Part shown: one piece after another, positions 62,101-64,000 of the stretch
How the letters are laid out: every line of letters begins with the position of its first letter
How positions within the stretch are numbered: the first letter of the stretch is position 1
NCBI GenBank assembly: GCA_005281725.1
Contig: SSBO01000012.1
Span: 1,346,194-1,410,193 of the forward strand
Source: Wuchereria bancrofti
Taxonomy: Eukaryota > Nematoda > Chromadorea > Rhabditida > Onchocercidae
Direction of reading: 5' to 3'
Length of the DNA: 64,000 nt
The notes under the pieces: generated by a model
Told to the model about the DNA's origin: nothing
Database searches by the model: none
Seen by the model: only the letters and a program-made list of their open reading frames with translations
Translations under genes and position numbers: made by a program

Positions 62101-64000
62101 AGAGTATTCCTTGGACGAAAAACAATTAGAACTTTTTTTTTTTAGTGCTAATAACATTCAGTGAAATTAGAAAATAACAATGAATTGATAATATATTCGA
62201 TTAAAAAAATTTAGAATTAAATGGTATAAAGCAGAAAATAACATTAAATTTAATGAAGATGATAAAAACAAATAAAAGAATATTCATTAATCATTTCTCA
62301 TTTAAACTGTTGAAAGATTTATGGCAAAAAAGCGCAAATGAACTTTTTTAATGGTTTCAATGTCTTCTCATATTATCAATAGAATTTATCAGTCGTAACG
62401 TTAACTTCTACTAGGAATAAGAGAGATGAAATATCACTTCGTTGAGCTTATTTTAAATTTTAATGGAATTTCTAAGAAAAACACGAATGTTTTCATCCAA
62501 AAAAAAAAAAAAGGAAGAAAAATGCTTGGAAAATTGGAAAATTTAAGATATTTTTGGATTAAAATTGAAAGGAAATGAGAAAAATGTAATATTATTAAAG
62601 GATAGCTCGGATTAACTTTTAAAAGATGACAATTATAAAGGTAAATCAGTAAAAATTATTGAAAATAGAAATACAAATGCTTACAATATGTGGAAAATCC
62701 CACAAATTATGTTATAAGGATTTTGTGCAATTAGGATTTGACAGAGAGAGAGAGAAAAAGAAGAAGAGAGAGGGACAAAGAGAAAAATAAAGACAGTGAA
62801 ATGATTAAATTCAAGGTCAAATTTTATTCTTTATCTTATTCATTTCAAGCATTTATGATAAAATGAATGCATATATTGGTAAAATCAAAATATCAACAAA
62901 AATTTTAGAATTTGTCAAAGATAATATCACACATACATAATTTTTCTAGAGTATAACAAAAGATATAAAATATTTGTACGTTGAATGATCTATTTAATGA
63001 AACAACGCTGACAATCAACCAATTGTCGCGATATGTAATGGAACGATGATGACGAAGAAAGGAGACCAAAACGAAGAAGAAGAAGAAGGAGAAGGAGAAG
63101 AAGGAAAAGAAGAGGTCGTTGATTTAATCAAGGACAGAGAAATCTTTCAATGAACCGCCAAATCGGTTTTAAATGTTACATAAAACTATTTTTTGGCTAT
63201 TTTATTGTTTAAATCCTTGTTTAAATTCATTCAAAATTTTATGATTAAAATCATATTTAAGCTAACAAAAAAAAAGAAAAAAAAAGAGGAAAAAACATTT
63301 TAAAAGGATATTATTTAATATTATTTTTCTAATTTTTTTTTTTCGGATAAATTACATATTTCTCAGAATAATAATCCAATTATTTGTTATTTATTATTTG
63401 GTATTTTATAACGAAGTAGTCAATGATGATGATCACTGCAAGTAATTGATTATTATTTTGAATAAATTGATAATTTTGATATCCATTAATTTATTATTAG
63501 TCATAAAGTTGGGAATTAATTTTTTATTTCTTTTGTTTTAAGAGGTGTCATTAGTTTTTAAAATTTCATTCTTCAAATTTCAATAATATCAAAATATGTA
63601 ATGGAAGTCAAATGCAATTGTCACAGATGTGCAATGACATGATAATCGATAAAAGATCATTGTGCAATATATTTTTTGAATTCCATTCTGTAAAAAAAAA
63701 AGTGACGAAGGATAATGGTTTTGTAAAAATTTATGTGAAATATTGCATGAAGAATTGGTGATAGAGAAAAAAAGGGAAAAGATTGAGAAAGGTAAAAGGG
63801 AGAAAAAGTGGAGTGGAAATAAAACAGGTTAGAATGAAGAAGACGGAAATGAGGACAGGAAAAGGGAGGGTGGTGAGAACGGAAGAAGGGTGTGTGAAAT
63901 GTGAAGGGACAAAATGATGATACAATGATGACGATGATATTAATGATTGATAATAATAACAGTGATAATAATAATAATGATGATAACAATAACAATGATA

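Larger units (their letters stand above)
44790..64000. other. Gene-poor AT-rich region upstream of the MAP kinase
   Basis: About 19 kb without a recognisable gene. Contents are poly-A/T runs, microsatellites (GA at 45067-45096; AT at about 45685-45704; CT at about 49005-49028; GA at about 62742-62770; GAA/GGA at about 63075-63115; GAT/AAT triplets at 63910-64000), inverted repeats at 50.3 and 50.7 kb, and two assembly duplications. Open frames here are low-complexity and mostly Phe/Lys/Ile-rich. The kinase promoter is presumably near 44.8-45.5 kb but cannot be identified. Confidence 0.5.

Noticed and set aside
63045..63155. Glu-rich plus-strand frame near GAA repeats
   Set aside because: Produced by a GAA/GGA microsatellite and stops soon after.
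63657..63995. 112-codon minus-strand Ser/Phe/Leu-rich frame
   Set aside because: It overlaps GAT/AAT triplet repeats and purine-rich sequence, with no start or splice signals and no family likeness.

Overview
The window looks like nuclear DNA of a nematode, most likely a parasitic spirurid or filarial-type species. Base composition is very AT-rich. Genes are broken into many small exons by short AT-rich introns. The four predicted start codons each follow an in-frame stop, and each lies 0 to 7 bases downstream of a splice-acceptor-like AG, as expected for spliced-leader trans-splicing. The species itself cannot be read from the sequence.

Four protein genes are supported, all on the minus strand. 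(1) 42-587 is a two-exon gene for a 138-residue acidic protein of unknown function with two AEWAPLP motifs. (2) 5864-14674 is a 23-exon plasma-membrane calcium pump (PMCA/ATP2B family, nematode mca type), 1136 residues, reconstructed with consistent intron phases and all P-type ATPase motifs. (3) 31249-38244 is an 11-exon choline/ethanolamine phosphotransferase (CEPT family), 481 residues including a 70-residue N-terminal extension from two upstream exons; one intron is of the GC-AG type. (4) 41569-44773 is an 8-exon MAP kinase closest to ERK5/SMA-5, 427 residues, with an atypical activation loop: TQH instead of TxY, with the phosphotyrosine-binding Arg also replaced.

The rest is mostly non-coding. 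About 0.6-5.8 kb holds a T-rich tract with repeated GCATG motifs and a more complex block around 2.95-4.1 kb. About 15.5-31.2 kb and 44.8-64.0 kb are gene-poor, low-complexity AT-rich regions with microsatellites, short minisatellites and a few hairpins. About 30-40 kb, including the CEPT introns, is visibly less simple.

Four runs of N (15380-15400, 42935-42940, 48287, 53179) are each flanked by nearly identical copies of the same sequence (about 150 bp to 1.5 kb). These are almost certainly unmerged assembly overlaps rather than biological duplications.

The pump, the phospholipid enzyme and the kinase are ordinary housekeeping or signalling genes and no shared pathway is implied by the layout. 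I found no mobile element with coding capacity, RNA gene or defence-type system. The most unusual biology is the kinase activation loop, followed by the CEPT N-terminal extension and two long hairpins at 36.33-36.39 kb and 50.70-50.75 kb.
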